The notes under the pieces were generated by a model. The model searched no databases, had not been told where the DNA came from, and saw only the letters and a list, made by a program, of their open reading frames with translations. A stretch of 64,000 bases of DNA from Pseudovibrio denitrificans JCM 12308 (GTDB lineage Bacteria > Pseudomonadota > Alphaproteobacteria > Rhizobiales > Stappiaceae), in contig NZ_BAZK01000014.1 in NCBI RefSeq assembly GCF_001310815.1, positions 1 to 64,000 on the forward strand, written 5' to 3'. The translations under genes were made by a program, and so were the position numbers. Shown piece by piece: positions 46,156-56,718 of the stretch (within the stretch, counting starts at the first letter, position 1; the number at the start of each line of letters is the position of its first letter).

Positions 46156-47634
46156 ATGACTTTTGAATTTCAAAAACTCGATCTCAATGCACTTCCTAGT
46201 GATGTTTCGGTGCCGTCTTATGTCCGCGGATCATTGAAACCACGCGTTGCTCATATTGGTTTTGGCGCCTTCGCCCGTGCGCATGTTGCTATGCATCTGC
46301 ATGAGACACTTGCTGCCGGTGGTGGTGATTGGGGCATGCGCGTGATCGAACTGTTCGGCACCTCCGATCTGTTTGATAAACTGGAGGAGAACGATCACCT
46401 CTACACACTGGTTGAGACCGCTGATGAAGGAACGAACACTCGTCTGCTTGGTGCGGTGTGTGAAACGCAGCATCTGGCGCGTGACGGCGTTGAGGCACTG
46501 ATCAATGGTTTGGCTGAAGAACAGCTCAAAGTCATTTCACTGACAGTCACTGAAAAGGGTTACTGCGTTAAAAACGGGAAGCTGGATCTGGACAATGCAA
46601 TGATCCAGCAGGACCTCTCTTCCCCTTCTGCTCCAAAGACTGCGATTGGGTTGATTGTTGCGGGTCTGGCAAAGCGTCGGGCACTTGGAAATGGCCCGAT
46701 CACCGTCATGTCCTGCGATAACCTGCCTCACAACGGTGTCCTTTGCGGTATTGCTGTTCGCGCGTTTGCTGCGAAGCAGGATGCAGAGCTGGCGGCGTGG
46801 ATTGAGGAGAATGTCTCCTTCCCTTCCACCATGGTGGACCGCATTGTTCCAGCGCTGACGGACGAGTCCCGCGAGCTGATCCGTGAAAGCCTTGGCGGAC
46901 AGGTTGATCTGAATGGCATCGTTTGTGAGCCGTTCCGTCAATGGGTTATTGAAGACAACTTCAAAGCAGGTCGGCCTCAATGGGAGCTTGCTGGAGCACA
47001 ACTGGTTGCTGATGTGGAGCCATTTGAAGAAATGAAGCTTCGCACGCTCAACGGCTCTCACTCCTTCCTCGCCTATCTTGGCTTCCTCGCTGGCAAAGAG
47101 ACTATCGCGGATTGTGCGGCTGATCCTGTGTTTTACGCTGAAGCGCGCAAGCTGATGGTGGATGAGCAACTGCCAACACTGGACGTGCCGGGAGATGTTG
47201 ATCTGGTGGCTTATGCGGACTCATTGCTGAAGCGCTATTCCAACTCCAAACTAAAACACCGCACCTGGCAGATTGCAGCCGATGGCACACAGAAAATGCC
47301 GCAGCGCTGGCTGAACTCGGTTAAGTTCCATCTGGCCAATGGCGGTGACTATCGTCATCTGGTGCTCGGGATTGGGGGATGGATGAACTACATCCGCGCG
47401 GATCGCAATGGCGAAAGCTATGAGGTGATTGATCCGCTTAAAGAGAAGCTTGCCGCAATCGTTGCCAATGATGGTACTGACGAGACAACCTACGTCGATA
47501 CTCTGCTTGCGTTGGATTCTGTGTTCCCATCTGAACTTGTTGCTAACGATGAGTTCAAGAAGGCAGTTCACAACGCCTATCGTGCAGTGGCAGAAAAAGG
47601 TGCCGCGCAGGCCGTAGCAGATTTGGCAGATTAG
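46156..47634 (+). CDS. uxuB: fructuronate reductase, mannitol dehydrogenase family
   Basis: Enzyme of 492 residues that reduces D-fructuronate to D-mannonate with NADH. The Rossmann part begins 'KPRVAHIGFGAFARAHVAMHLHE', with 'VISLTVTEKGY', 'MSCDNLPHNG' and 'NGSHSFLAYLGFLAGKETIADC', which are mannitol dehydrogenase family marks. The setting between uxaC and uxuA genes favours fructuronate reductase over mannitol 2-dehydrogenase. It starts 16 bases after the GH31 gene. Confidence 0.88.
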   Translation: MTFEFQKLDLNALPSDVSVPSYVRGSLKPRVAHIGFGAFARAHVAMHLHETLAAGGGDWGMRVIELFGTSDLFDKLEENDHLYTLVETADEGTNTRLLGAVCETQHLARDGVEALINGLAEEQLKVISLTVTEKGYCVKNGKLDLDNAMIQQDLSSPSAPKTAIGLIVAGLAKRRALGNGPITVMSCDNLPHNGVLCGIAVRAFAAKQDAELAAWIEENVSFPSTMVDRIVPALTDESRELIRESLGGQVDLNGIVCEPFRQWVIEDNFKAGRPQWELAGAQLVADVEPFEEMKLRTLNGSHSFLAYLGFLAGKETIADCAADPVFYAEARKLMVDEQLPTLDVPGDVDLVAYADSLLKRYSNSKLKHRTWQIAADGTQKMPQRWLNSVKFHLANGGDYRHLVLGIGGWMNYIRADRNGESYEVIDPLKEKLAAIVANDGTDETTYVDTLLALDSVFPSELVANDEFKKAVHNAYRAVAEKGAAQAVADLAD

Positions 47635-47728
47635 ATTTCCCGGAGTTTTGCCTGGCACTAGCCGGGCGAGCACTCACTTTCAGGGAGAGATCAAAGGGTC
47701 GCTCCCACCACTTTCAGGGCAGAAAACG

Positions 47729-49147
47729 ATGCAGCCATTTCTTGGACCCGACTTCCTCCTCGAGACAGAAGCCGCACAACGACTTTACCACGACTACGCA
47801 GCAGAGATGCCGATCGTGGACTATCACAACCACCTGTGTCCGCAGACCATTGCTGAAGATCGCCGTTTTGATGATATTGGCCGCGTATGGCTGGAAGGCG
47901 ATCATTACAAGTGGCGCGCGATGCGGTGGGCCGGTATCAACGAGAGCCTGATTACTGGCAAAGACACCAGCTTCAAAGAAAAATTCCTTGCCTACGCTTC
48001 CGTAATGCCGAAGTTCCTTGGGAACCCACTGTACCATTGGACGCATCTGGAGATGTATCGCTACTTCGGGCTGGAAGGCGTGATCCTCTCTGACAAATCG
48101 GCTGAAACTGTTTGGGAGGTTTGCAACGCGAAACTGGCGACCAAACAGTTCTCTGCACGCGGTCTGCTGCAAATGCAGAACGTGAAGATGCTGGGCACCA
48201 CTGATGATCCTTGTGATGATCTGCATTGGCACAAGATGATCGCTCAAGATCCAACCTCAACCATGGTTGTGCGCCCAACCTTCCGTCCAGACCCAGCCTT
48301 CAAGATCGATAAGCCGACATTTGGCGACTACATCATGAAGCTCAGCAGGCGCGTTGGTTTCCATATCGACAAGTATGAGCGCCTTCTGGAAGCGCTCAGC
48401 ATGCGGTTGGATCATTTTGGGCGCCACGGTTGTCGTGCCGCTGACCACGGTCTGGATTCCATGCTGTTTTGCCCAGTTCCACCTGTTGCGGAGTTAGATC
48501 GCATCTTTAAGGAAGGGCAAAGCGGCGCGACACTGAGCGTTGATGATGTGACGGCTTTCCAGTCAGCGGTTCAGGTGTTCCTTGGCAAGGAGTATGCGAA
48601 GCGCGGTTGGGTGATGCAGATGCACATTGGCGCAACACGAAACAACCGCAGTCGCATGTTTAAAGCACTAGGGCCTGACGTGGGCTGTGACGGTATCGAT
48701 GACCGCGAGCTTGCAAACCCGTTGAACCAGTTCCTTGATACACTGGATCGTGAAAAAGCACTGCCACGCACCGTGCTTTACTCTCTTGATCCAACGAAGA
48801 ACGAAGTCGTTGTGACGACTGCTGGGAACTTCCAGGATGGTTCTGTGGGCGGTAAGGTTCAGGCCGGAACAGGCTGGTGGCACAACGATCAGCTGGACGG
48901 TATGGAACGCCAAATGACACAATTAGCGCAGATGGGATTGCTTTCTCAGTTCCTCGGCATGTTGACAGACAGCAGATCGTTCCTATCTTTCCCACGACAC
49001 GAGTATTTCCGTCGCTTGCTTTGCAAGATCGTTGGAGAGTGGATGGATAAAGGCCATATTCCGGGTGATTTTGAGCTAGCGGGAGGCATGATCAGGGACA
49101 TTTGCTACAACAATGCAGCAAACTGGTTCCTTGATGAAAGTAGGTAG
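47729..49147 (+). CDS. uxaC: glucuronate isomerase UxaC
   Basis: Enzyme of 472 residues that turns glucuronate into fructuronate (or galacturonate into tagaturonate). It begins 'MQPFLGPDFLLETEAAQRLYHDYAAEMPIVDYHNHL' with the amidohydrolase-like 'YHNHL'. It continues 'WLEGDHYKWRAMRWAGI', 'LGTTDDPCDDL', 'QMHIGATRNNR' and 'FLGMLTDSRSFLSFPRHEYFRR'. ATG 47729 is chosen because it starts the conserved N-terminus and AGGGCAG lies upstream; the frame opens earlier at 47648. It is the last gene of the rightward operon. Confidence 0.95.
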   Translation: MQPFLGPDFLLETEAAQRLYHDYAAEMPIVDYHNHLCPQTIAEDRRFDDIGRVWLEGDHYKWRAMRWAGINESLITGKDTSFKEKFLAYASVMPKFLGNPLYHWTHLEMYRYFGLEGVILSDKSAETVWEVCNAKLATKQFSARGLLQMQNVKMLGTTDDPCDDLHWHKMIAQDPTSTMVVRPTFRPDPAFKIDKPTFGDYIMKLSRRVGFHIDKYERLLEALSMRLDHFGRHGCRAADHGLDSMLFCPVPPVAELDRIFKEGQSGATLSVDDVTAFQSAVQVFLGKEYAKRGWVMQMHIGATRNNRSRMFKALGPDVGCDGIDDRELANPLNQFLDTLDREKALPRTVLYSLDPTKNEVVVTTAGNFQDGSVGGKVQAGTGWWHNDQLDGMERQMTQLAQMGLLSQFLGMLTDSRSFLSFPRHEYFRRLLCKIVGEWMDKGHIPGDFELAGGMIRDICYNNAANWFLDESR

Positions 49148-49176
49148 GCTTTAGCCCCTGCTTTATCCCTTGGAAG

Positions 49177-49211
49177 CCCCTTGGACCATGCCTCTGGACC
49201 AAGGGGTTTCT
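49177..49211. terminator. terminator between uxaC and the acyl-CoA ligase gene
   Basis: CCCCTTGG (49177-49184) pairs with CCAAGGGG (49199-49206), followed by TTTCT. It separates convergent genes. Confidence 0.6.
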
Positions 49212-49227
49212 GACATCAGAAGCTACA

Positions 49228-51052
49228 TTAAGCGTCGTGCTTATAGATATTTTCCAGCGCGTCTGCGTGGTTGTTCAGTACCTTAGCGCGACGGATCTTG
49301 AGGGTTGGTGTCAGCTCACCTGTCTGGATCGAGAAGCCGTCCGGCAAAATTTCAAACTTGCGGATACGTTCTACACGTGAGTGGCGTGCATTCACTTTGT
49401 TGATGCCTGCCTGAATGACACTGCGCAGCTGATCAGATTTCAGAACATCTTCCGGTTTGATGTTGTTTTCTGTCGCAAACCGCTGTGCCATCACGCCATC
49501 GATTGTAATCAGAGCGCTCAGGAAGGTCTGGTTATTTCCTGCAACAACAGCATATTCCACCATCGGCAGTTCCATGAGATCTTGCTCCAGCAATGCCGGA
49601 GAGATGTTCTTACCGCCTGAGGTAATGATGATCTCTTTTTTGCGGCCCGTGATGAACAGGTAGCCGTCTTTATCGAGATAACCGATATCACCGCTGTAGA
49701 GCCAACCGTCGCGCAGCGCCTCATCAGTGGATGCCGGGTCATGCGCATAGCCGGAGAAGTTTGTGCCTGCTTTACATAGGATCTCACCATCTGCTGCGAT
49801 CTTGATTGTGACGCCTTCCATCGGTTTGCCGACAGAGCCCAGACGTTGAACCAATGATATTGATGGTCGCGCCACCACAGTTTTCTGACTGGCCATAGAC
49901 CTCACGGATCACGATGTCCAAACCGGTGAAGGCTTCCAAGACACGCTTAGAGACTGGTGCTCCCCCACTCACAAACATGCGCATCTTGTCGAGGCCGATT
50001 TTGTGCTTGATCTTGTCGAGCACAAGGCGGTTGGCGACCTTCTTTTTGAGGTTAAGCATCAAGCCAGCAGATTTGCCGTTGAGGGTCTGGCCGTACCAAT
50101 CCTTACTGGTTTGCAGCGACCATTGGATGAGCTTTCCCTTGAAACCCTTTTCCTTGTTTAGCTGTTTCTCGACCTTCTCATGGATCTTTTCGAAAATCCG
50201 AGGAACACCGAAGGTTACAGTCGGACGGACTTCCGGCAGATGTTCGCCAAGGCTGGTGACGGACTTAGCGTAATAGACGGGATAGCCAGTGTCGCATGCC
50301 TGAATGATGGTGCCACACTGTTCTGCAATGTGGGCCATTGGCAGATAGGAGATATAGCGATCTGCCGGGGTCGGCTTGAAAGCCAGGTTCAGCGCATCAG
50401 ATTCCGCACGGATTGCACGGTGGCTGATTTGTACCGCTTTCGGTAGGCCAGTTGTACCAGAGGTGTAAATCTGGAGTGCGATGTCTTCTGCTGCAATATC
50501 GCTGAGACGCTGGTCCAGCTCTGCATCCAGTCCCGGGCTGTTTTCACCCAGAGACATGAAGCTTGCCCAGGTGTACTGGTCTGGGTTTTCTACGCGTCCA
50601 TCCAGACGGATTACTTTGCGCAAATGGCGCATGTTCTCTGACTGCTCACCAATGCCTTTCAGCTGGGCCTTGGTTTCAGCAAGCAGGATGCGGCCTTGAG
50701 AGTGACGCAGGATGTAGTTGATTTCCGGTGCAGCTGCTGTCCAGTAAATGCCTGTAGGAACAGCCCCAATCATCATGGCAGCGACGTCCATGATCGTCCA
50801 CTCAGGACGGTTGTAGCTCAGAATACAAACAGCATCACCGGGATTCACACCCAGCGCGAGAAGTGCCTTTGCAGCATTGCGCACTTGCTCACCATATTCG
50901 GTCCAGCTCGTTGCGTCCCATCCAGTTTCACCGCGCACGAAATATGCCGGTTTGTCGGCAAGGCGTTCGACGGATTCCATAAATGCTTTTGGAATGGATT
51001 TAAACGCGTCTTGAGCTTGTGTTTGAGCAACGGGCTGGGCCTGCGAACTCAT
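49228..51052 (-). CDS. AMP-dependent long-chain acyl-CoA ligase (frame break)
   Basis: Enzyme of about 609 residues of the ANL superfamily. It has the P-loop 'LQIYTSGTTGLPKAVQISH', the FAD/long-chain type 'SYLPMAHIAEQ', 'VYGQSENCGGATIN', 'DGWLYSGDIGYLDKDGYLFITGRKKEIIITSGGKNISP' and the final part with 'TPTLKIRRAKV'. The break near 49850 needs two bases restored and joins 'NIIGST' to 'RLGSVGKPMEGVTIKI'. It activates long-chain fatty acids with ATP and CoA. It starts a leftward unit with no other gene. Confidence 0.85.
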
Positions 51053-51422
51053 GCTATTCTCTCTATTTTTATTGTTTCCAGAGCTTTACATCCTCTGAAT
51101 TTGCTGGTGTCAAATACAGATACTAAGAATACCCACCAAACCCACAAGAACTACAGGTATTTTCTCTTATTTTCTTCTCTCTGGTTCATGAGCAGCGAAT
51201 ATTCATTTTTGATTTGACAGAGATTTTACTGAATCACTGATATATCTAATTTGAGAAATACTTTAATGCTTCTTAGAGGCATTAAAGATTATTGAGTTCA
51301 TGATAGATCGTTGGGGATGCTTCTGATTTAGTCAGGCTGAATCTACAATTTAGCCGTAAACCGATCTAATAGATCTCTTATGGTAAGAGGGATTGAATTC
51401 TCGCAGTCGGGCAAGTTCGTTT
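51053..51422. other. intergenic between divergent genes, no gene seen
   Basis: About 370 A+T-rich bases that should carry the promoters of the acyl-CoA ligase and the CofD-like gene. I see no clear operator. Confidence 0.4.
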
Positions 51423-52607
51423 ATGCAACAGTTTAGTGTTACACGCGGTCTCACACTTCCAGATCCTGTTCGCATCAGTCGCTATAAGCGTCTGCCGGAG
51501 CTTGGCCCTGCCCTGCTGTTCTTCAGTGGCGGAAGTGCGCTTAATCCCACTGCCCGTGCTCTCAAGCAATACACGCATAACTCGATCCACCTGATGACGC
51601 CATTTGACAGTGGTGGGAGTTCTGCTGTTCTTCGCCATGCGTTTGGTATGCCTGCTATTGGTGATCTGCGTTCACGATTGATCGCACTGGCGGACGAGAG
51701 TGTGCTTGGTCAATCTGAGATCTATCGCCTCTTCACTCACCGCTTCCCAAAGACTGCCGCACTTGATGAGTTGCATGGCGAACTGGTGGATCTTTTGGAA
51801 GGGCATGATCAGCTCATTGCGCGGGTGCCCAATCCTATGCGTCGCCTCATTCGGCACCAGCTGGCATTCTTTCATGATGCGATGCCGTCTGATTTTGATC
51901 TGCGTGGGGCAAGCATTGGCAACCTGATCCTTGCTGGCGGATATCTGAACAACAACCAGAAACTTGATCCAATCATCTTTCTGTTCTCCAAGCTGGTGAA
52001 CACGCTCGGCACAGTGCTGGCGACAGTAGACGCACGCTTGCATCTTGCTGTGGAACTGGATTCTGGCGAGATCATCGTCGGGCAGCACAATATGACTGGC
52101 AAGGAGACCGCTCCGATTGCCAGCAAGATCAAGCGGACTTATCTGACGCGTTCTTTAGCTGGCGGTGATCCGGTGGAGATTGAGGTGTCGCCGAAAAAGC
52201 AGCATCTCATCGAGACTGCAGACATGATTTGCTATCCGCCAGGCAGCTTTCACAGCAGCCTGATTGCGAACCTGCTACCTAAGGGCGTGGGCAAGTCCAT
52301 TGCTCGCAGCCCAAACCCGAAGGTTTACGTGCCCAACCTTGGCAATGATCCTGAGCAGTTTGGGATGAGCCCGAATGAGACAGTGGATGCGCTGCTAAAG
52401 CACCTACGTGCAGATGCAGGGGAAGACACTCCGACAGATAAGCTGCTCAACTTTGTGGTCACGGATGAGAGGCATGCCGCCGAGTTTGACTGGGCGGAGC
52501 TGGAAGCGCAGGGAATATCGCTGATTGGGGCTGATCTGACGAGTACCCATTCGGTTCCTTATTACGATCCGGAAAAACTAGTTTGCATGCTATTGAGTTT
52601 TCTCTGA
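51423..52607 (+). CDS. CofD/YvcK-like protein
   Basis: A 394-residue protein of the 2-phospho-L-lactate transferase (CofD)/YvcK superfamily. The N-terminus has 'LLFFSGGSALNPTARALKQYTHNSIHLMTPFDSGGSSAVLRHAFGMPAIGDLR', the Gly-rich nucleotide site and the 'D.GGSS..LR' block. Later come 'NLILAGGYL' and 'DMICYPPGSFHSSLIANLLPKGVGKSIA', as in YvcK. True CofD makes coenzyme F420 and YvcK works in cell envelope growth; no F420 gene is near. It may belong to the CofD-like branch described in a three-gene 'GAK' set, but its partners are not here. ATG 51423 is chosen; a TTG at 51393 is an alternative. Confidence 0.7.
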   Translation: MQQFSVTRGLTLPDPVRISRYKRLPELGPALLFFSGGSALNPTARALKQYTHNSIHLMTPFDSGGSSAVLRHAFGMPAIGDLRSRLIALADESVLGQSEIYRLFTHRFPKTAALDELHGELVDLLEGHDQLIARVPNPMRRLIRHQLAFFHDAMPSDFDLRGASIGNLILAGGYLNNNQKLDPIIFLFSKLVNTLGTVLATVDARLHLAVELDSGEIIVGQHNMTGKETAPIASKIKRTYLTRSLAGGDPVEIEVSPKKQHLIETADMICYPPGSFHSSLIANLLPKGVGKSIARSPNPKVYVPNLGNDPEQFGMSPNETVDALLKHLRADAGEDTPTDKLLNFVVTDERHAAEFDWAELEAQGISLIGADLTSTHSVPYYDPEKLVCMLLSFL

Positions 52608-52912
52608 GCGCGTTTTGCAAGGCTTAACCTACTGCAATACAGAGTTCTAAGGATTAGCCACGCAACATCCAATGTTAGCGGATAGTTTGCAATGTCTTGC
52701 GCAGCCCTATCAAGGGTTGATATTTACATTTCTAATAGATCACACCAAATAACTTTATATACTTTACTTAAAAACAGACCGACGTAGCGCAATATTTTGT
52801 TTGCAACACCCTTTAATCAAGAAACTGAACATTAGTTGACGCAAGTATCTACATAGATATTAGGTAGCGGCAGCATGATTACATTCGACAAATAACTAAG
52901 CGGAAAAACAAA
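52608..52912. other. intergenic upstream of the arginine operon
   Basis: About 305 A+T-rich bases with the operon promoter. No ArgR or FNR/ANR box could be assigned with confidence, only half-sites. Confidence 0.35.
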
Positions 52913-54311
52913 ATGTCGAAGTTCAAGTTTCCTACCGCGTTTACAATTCTATTTGCTCTCATCATTCTCTTGCAATTGCAACCTGGTTCGTTCCCGCAGG
53001 CAAGTACGATCGTGTCATTAATCCCGTGCTTGATAAGGAAGTTCCGGTTCCCGGTACCTATCATCTGGTGGAAGCCAATCCGCAAGGTCCGGTTGAAGTT
53101 TTCATGGCACCTATTGCCGGACTGTATGACCCGGTTTCCTACACCGCGAATGCGATTGATGTGGCTGTCTTTGTTCTTGTGATTGGCGGCTTCCTGATGG
53201 TGGTCACACGGACTGGGGCGATTGATGCAGGCATTGCCAAGATCATGACGGGACTGAAGGGACGAGAGAACCTTATGATCCCCATATTGATGGCTTTCTT
53301 CGCAGCTGGGGGCACGATTTATGGGATGGCGGAGGAAAGTCTGGCATTCTATGCCTCATCATTCCGGTGATGATCCGAGCCGGTTATGACTCGATGACCG
53401 GCGTTGCCGTGATCATGCTTGGGGCCGGTATCGGGACACTTGGGTCAACCATCAACCCATTCGCAACAGTGATTGCCTCTAACGCAGCGGGTGTGCCGTT
53501 TACCGATGGTATTGGCCTACGTTTCCTCATCCTCATCGTTGGATGGCTGGTCTGTGTCGCCTGGGTGATGCGGTATGCCGCCAAGGTGAAAGCAGATCAT
53601 TCCACTTCCCTTGTAGCCGAGATGAAGGAAGATAACGAAAAGCACTTCCTGCAAGGCGTTTCTACCGACGACATTCCCGACTTTACCGCAAAGCATGGTT
53701 GGATCATGGCAATCTTTGTCATCACCTTTGGTCTGTTGATTTATGGTGTTGCGGTGCTTGGTTGGTGGATGGGTGAGATGGCCGCCCTGTTCCTCGCTGC
53801 TTCGATCCTCGTAGGTATTGTCGCGCGGCAGGGTGAGCATGAGTTCGTTGACAACTTCCTGGATGGCGCACGTGATTTACTTGGTGTTGCGCTGATCATC
53901 GGCGTGGCCCGCGGTATCGTGGTGGTGATGGATGCAGGGTCCATTACAGATACGATCCTTTACTGGTCTGAGCAGGCTGTCAGCGGCCTCAGCAAGGTTG
54001 CCTTCATCAACGTGATGTTCTGGCTGGAGCTGGTGCTCTCGTTCTTTGTACCGTCCTCTTCCGGTCTGGCAGTGCTTTCCATGCCCATCATGGCGCCCCT
54101 CGCAGGCTTCTCCAACGTGGGAGCTGAGTATGTGGTCACAGCCTTCCAGTCTGCCAGCGGTCTTCTGAACCTGTTCAACCCAACCTTTGCCGTTGTGATG
54201 GGTGGCCTGGCGATTGGACGCGTGCCTTACGACAAGTGGCTCAGGTTCGCCATTCCGCTCGTGATCATCCTGTTCATCCTGATCTCACTGGCACTGTCAT
54301 TGGCCGTTTAG
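52913..54311 (+). CDS. YfcC family transporter, likely arginine/ornithine exchange (two frame breaks)
   Basis: Membrane carrier of about 467 residues with around twelve helices. Repaired order: 'MSKFKFPTAFTILFALIIL', 'AIATWFVPAGKYDRV', 'YDPVSYTANAIDVAVFVLVIGGFLMVVTRTGAID', 'GAGIGTLGSTINPFATVIASNAAGVPFTDGI' and 'FFVPSSSGLAVLSMPIMAPLA'. Breaks lie near 52972 (one base, 'IILVAIATWF') and near 53362 (one C, 'FYALIIPVMIRAGYD'). This is the YfcC/C4-dicarboxylate anaerobic carrier-like family, members of which sit in arc operons as basic amino acid antiporters. Position as first gene of an ADI operon supports that role. Confidence 0.8.
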
Positions 54312-54326
54312 AACGACGGCTTGCCG

Positions 54327-54352
54327 GAGGCGAGCATCCACTAGCTCGCCTC
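54327..54352 (+). other. hairpin between the antiporter gene and arcA
   Basis: GAGGCGAG (54327-54334) pairs with CTCGCCTC (54345-54352). It has no T run, so it is more likely a transcript-stabilising or processing hairpin than a terminator. Confidence 0.45.
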
Positions 54353-54433
54353 GACGACACAACACACCTCTGAGCCAAACAACGAGATAGCCATCTCGCA
54401 AAAACATAAGAATTCTGGAACGGAGTCTGCAAC

Positions 54434-55657
54434 ATGACTGAATTTGGTGTTCATTCGGAAGTTGGCAAACTGAAAGAGTGATGGTTTGTCGCCCCGGGCT
54501 CGCGCATATGCGCCTTACTCCCGGCAACTGTCAGGAACTGTTGTTTGATGATGTGATCTGGGTTCGCGAGGCACAAAAGCACCACTACGACTTCTGCCTC
54601 AGAATGGAAGAACGCGGCGTGAATGTGTTGGAGATGCATAATCTCCTCAAAGAAACGCTCGAAGATCCTGAAGCTCGCAAGTGGGTTCTGGAGCGTCGCA
54701 TAACCCACAACCGCGTTGGTTATGGCATGGCCGAGGATTTGAGGGCTTGGCTCTATGAGCAGCACGAGAAGTTTCTTGCTGACCATCTGATCGGCGGTAT
54801 TGCACGCGGAGAGTTAGGCTTCAAACCAACCGGGGTGTTTGGTAGCTATCTGGATGTGAATGATTTCGTCATTCCACCTTTGCCCAACACGTTGTTCACT
54901 CGTGATACGACCTGCTGGATCTACAATGGCGTGACACTGAACCAATGTTCTGGCAGGCTCGGCAGAATGAAACTCTTCTGACCACTGCGATCTACAAGTT
55001 CCATCCTCACTTCAAAGGCAAGGTGAATTTCTGGTGGGGTGATCCCGATGAGAACTTCCATGAATCTACCGTAGAAGGCGGTGATGTGATGCCCATCGGC
55101 AATGGTGTTGTTTTGATCGGTATGGGTGAACGCACGACACCGCAGGCTGTGGGTCAGGTGGCTCGGGCTCTCTTCCGTAACCATGCAGCTACCCGCGTCA
55201 TTGCCTGTCAGATGCCAAAGAGCCGTGCAGCGATGCATCTGGATACGGTGTTCACTCTTCTGGACCGCGATAAAGCGACAGCCTTCTCGGGTGTGTGCGA
55301 TGAGATCATCTGCTTCTCCATCCGCCCAGGCGATAAGCCAGAGAACGTTGATTACCGGCAGGATGAAGGTCATCTGTTCGATGTCGTCGCCAATGCGCTT
55401 GGCATTCAGAAGCTGCATGTGGTGACAACAGGTGGCAACGCTTATGACCAAGAACGCGAGCAATGGATGATGGCAACAACGTTGTCTGCATCGAGCCCGG
55501 CGTTGTGGTTGGTTATCGCCGGAACACCTACACAAACTCCAAGCTTCAAAGAGCCGGTGTGGAAGTGATCGCCATTGATGGTTCAGAGTTGGGTCGCGGT
55601 CGCGGTGGTGGCCACTGCATGACCTGTCCGACCATTCGAGAACCCGTGGACTTCTAG
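54434..55657 (+). CDS. arcA: arginine deiminase ArcA (three frame breaks)
   Basis: Enzyme of about 408 residues that turns arginine into citrulline and ammonia. It starts [15 protein letters not shown], then (break near 54478, one G missing) '[29 protein letters not shown]', with '[16 protein letters not shown]'. A second break near 54950 (one C missing) leads to '[22 protein letters not shown]', '[10 protein letters not shown]' and '[13 protein letters not shown]'. The third, near 55465 (one G missing), gives '[20 protein letters not shown]', ending with '[14 protein letters not shown]', which holds the catalytic Cys. All family sites are present once repaired, so decay is unlikely. ACGGAG supports ATG 54434. 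Confidence 0.9.
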
Positions 55658-55713
55658 AGTTTTTCAATCTCCGTTGAACAATAAAAACATCCAAGAGATG
55701 GAGCGTAAGGAAA

Positions 55714-56718
55714 ATGGCTTTCAATCTGAAAGGTCGCAGTTACCTCAAGCTAAAGGACTTCAGCCAGCGCGAAGTGCTTTACATGCTGGATCTTGCCCGT
55801 GATCTCAAGCGAGCCAAATACTCCGGAACTGAACGGCAGACCCTCGTTGGCAAAAACATCTGCCTGATCTTTGAAAAAACCTCCACCCGAACCCGCTGTG
55901 CGTTTGAAGTTGCCGCGCATGATCAGGGCGCGCACGTCACCTACCTTGATCCATCGGGTTCGCAGATCGGGCATAAGGAATCCATGAAGGACACTGCCCG
56001 GGTTCTGGGCCGTATGTTTGATGCGATCGAGTTTCGCGGTTCTGGCCAAAAGGCTGTTGAGACACTGGCAGACTATGCTGGTGTACCTGTCTACAACGGT
56101 TTGACCGACGACTGGCACCCAACGCAGATGCTGGCAGATATGCTGACGATGACCGAGCATACATCCAAGTCTCTGCATGAAATCTCATTTGCGTACATGG
56201 GCGATGCCCGCAACAACATGGGCAACTCCCTGCTGATGCTTGGCGCCCTGTGTGGCTGTGATGTGCGTATTATCGCTCCGAAAGAGCTGTATCCTGAGCC
56301 ACATGTTGTGAAGGCTGCTGAAGCGAATGCTAAGCGATATGGTGCACGCATCACCATCACAGATGATCCAAAAGCTGGTACTGAAGGCGTCGACTTCATC
56401 CATACCGATGTTTGGGTTTCCATGGGTGAGCCGCCGGATGTTTGGGAAAGCCGGATCAAGTTGCTCCGCGATTATCAGGTCAACAAGGCTCTGATTGAAG
56501 GCACCGGTAACGCCAACACCTTCTTCATGCATTGCCTGCCAGCGTTCCACAATCGCGAGACCAAGGTTGGTGAAGAGATCTTCCAGAAGTTCGGAATCTC
56601 GGAAATGGAAGTGACTGAAGACGTGTTTGAATCAGACCGCAATCTGGCCTTTGAACAAGCGGAAAACCGGCTTCACACCATCAAAGCCATCATGGTTGCG
56701 ACGATTGGAGGTCGATAA
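55714..56718 (+). CDS. arcB: ornithine carbamoyltransferase, catabolic (ArcB)
   Basis: Enzyme of 334 residues that splits citrulline with phosphate into ornithine and carbamoyl phosphate. It has '[23 protein letters not shown]' (carbamoyl phosphate site), '[16 protein letters not shown]', '[13 protein letters not shown]', 'TDVWVSMGE' and '[19 protein letters not shown]' with the catalytic Cys. The length and its place between arcA and arcC support the catabolic form. Its stop overlaps the arcC start by one base (TAATG). Confidence 0.95.
   Translation: MAFNLKGRSYLKLKDFSQREVLYMLDLARDLKRAKYSGTERQTLVGKNICLIFEKTSTRTRCAFEVAAHDQGAHVTYLDPSGSQIGHKESMKDTARVLGRMFDAIEFRGSGQKAVETLADYAGVPVYNGLTDDWHPTQMLADMLTMTEHTSKSLHEISFAYMGDARNNMGNSLLMLGALCGCDVRIIAPKELYPEPHVVKAAEANAKRYGARITITDDPKAGTEGVDFIHTDVWVSMGEPPDVWESRIKLLRDYQVNKALIEGTGNANTFFMHCLPAFHNRETKVGEEIFQKFGISEMEVTEDVFESDRNLAFEQAENRLHTIKAIMVATIGGR

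Noticed and set aside
52608..52912. FNR/ANR box for the arc operon
   Set aside because: TTGAC-GCAA-GTATC and TTGATATTT are poor matches; the second half-site is missing.
54434..55657. arcA as a true pseudogene
   Set aside because: All catalytic and binding motifs are intact and each break is cured by one base in a short run, so sequence error is more likely.
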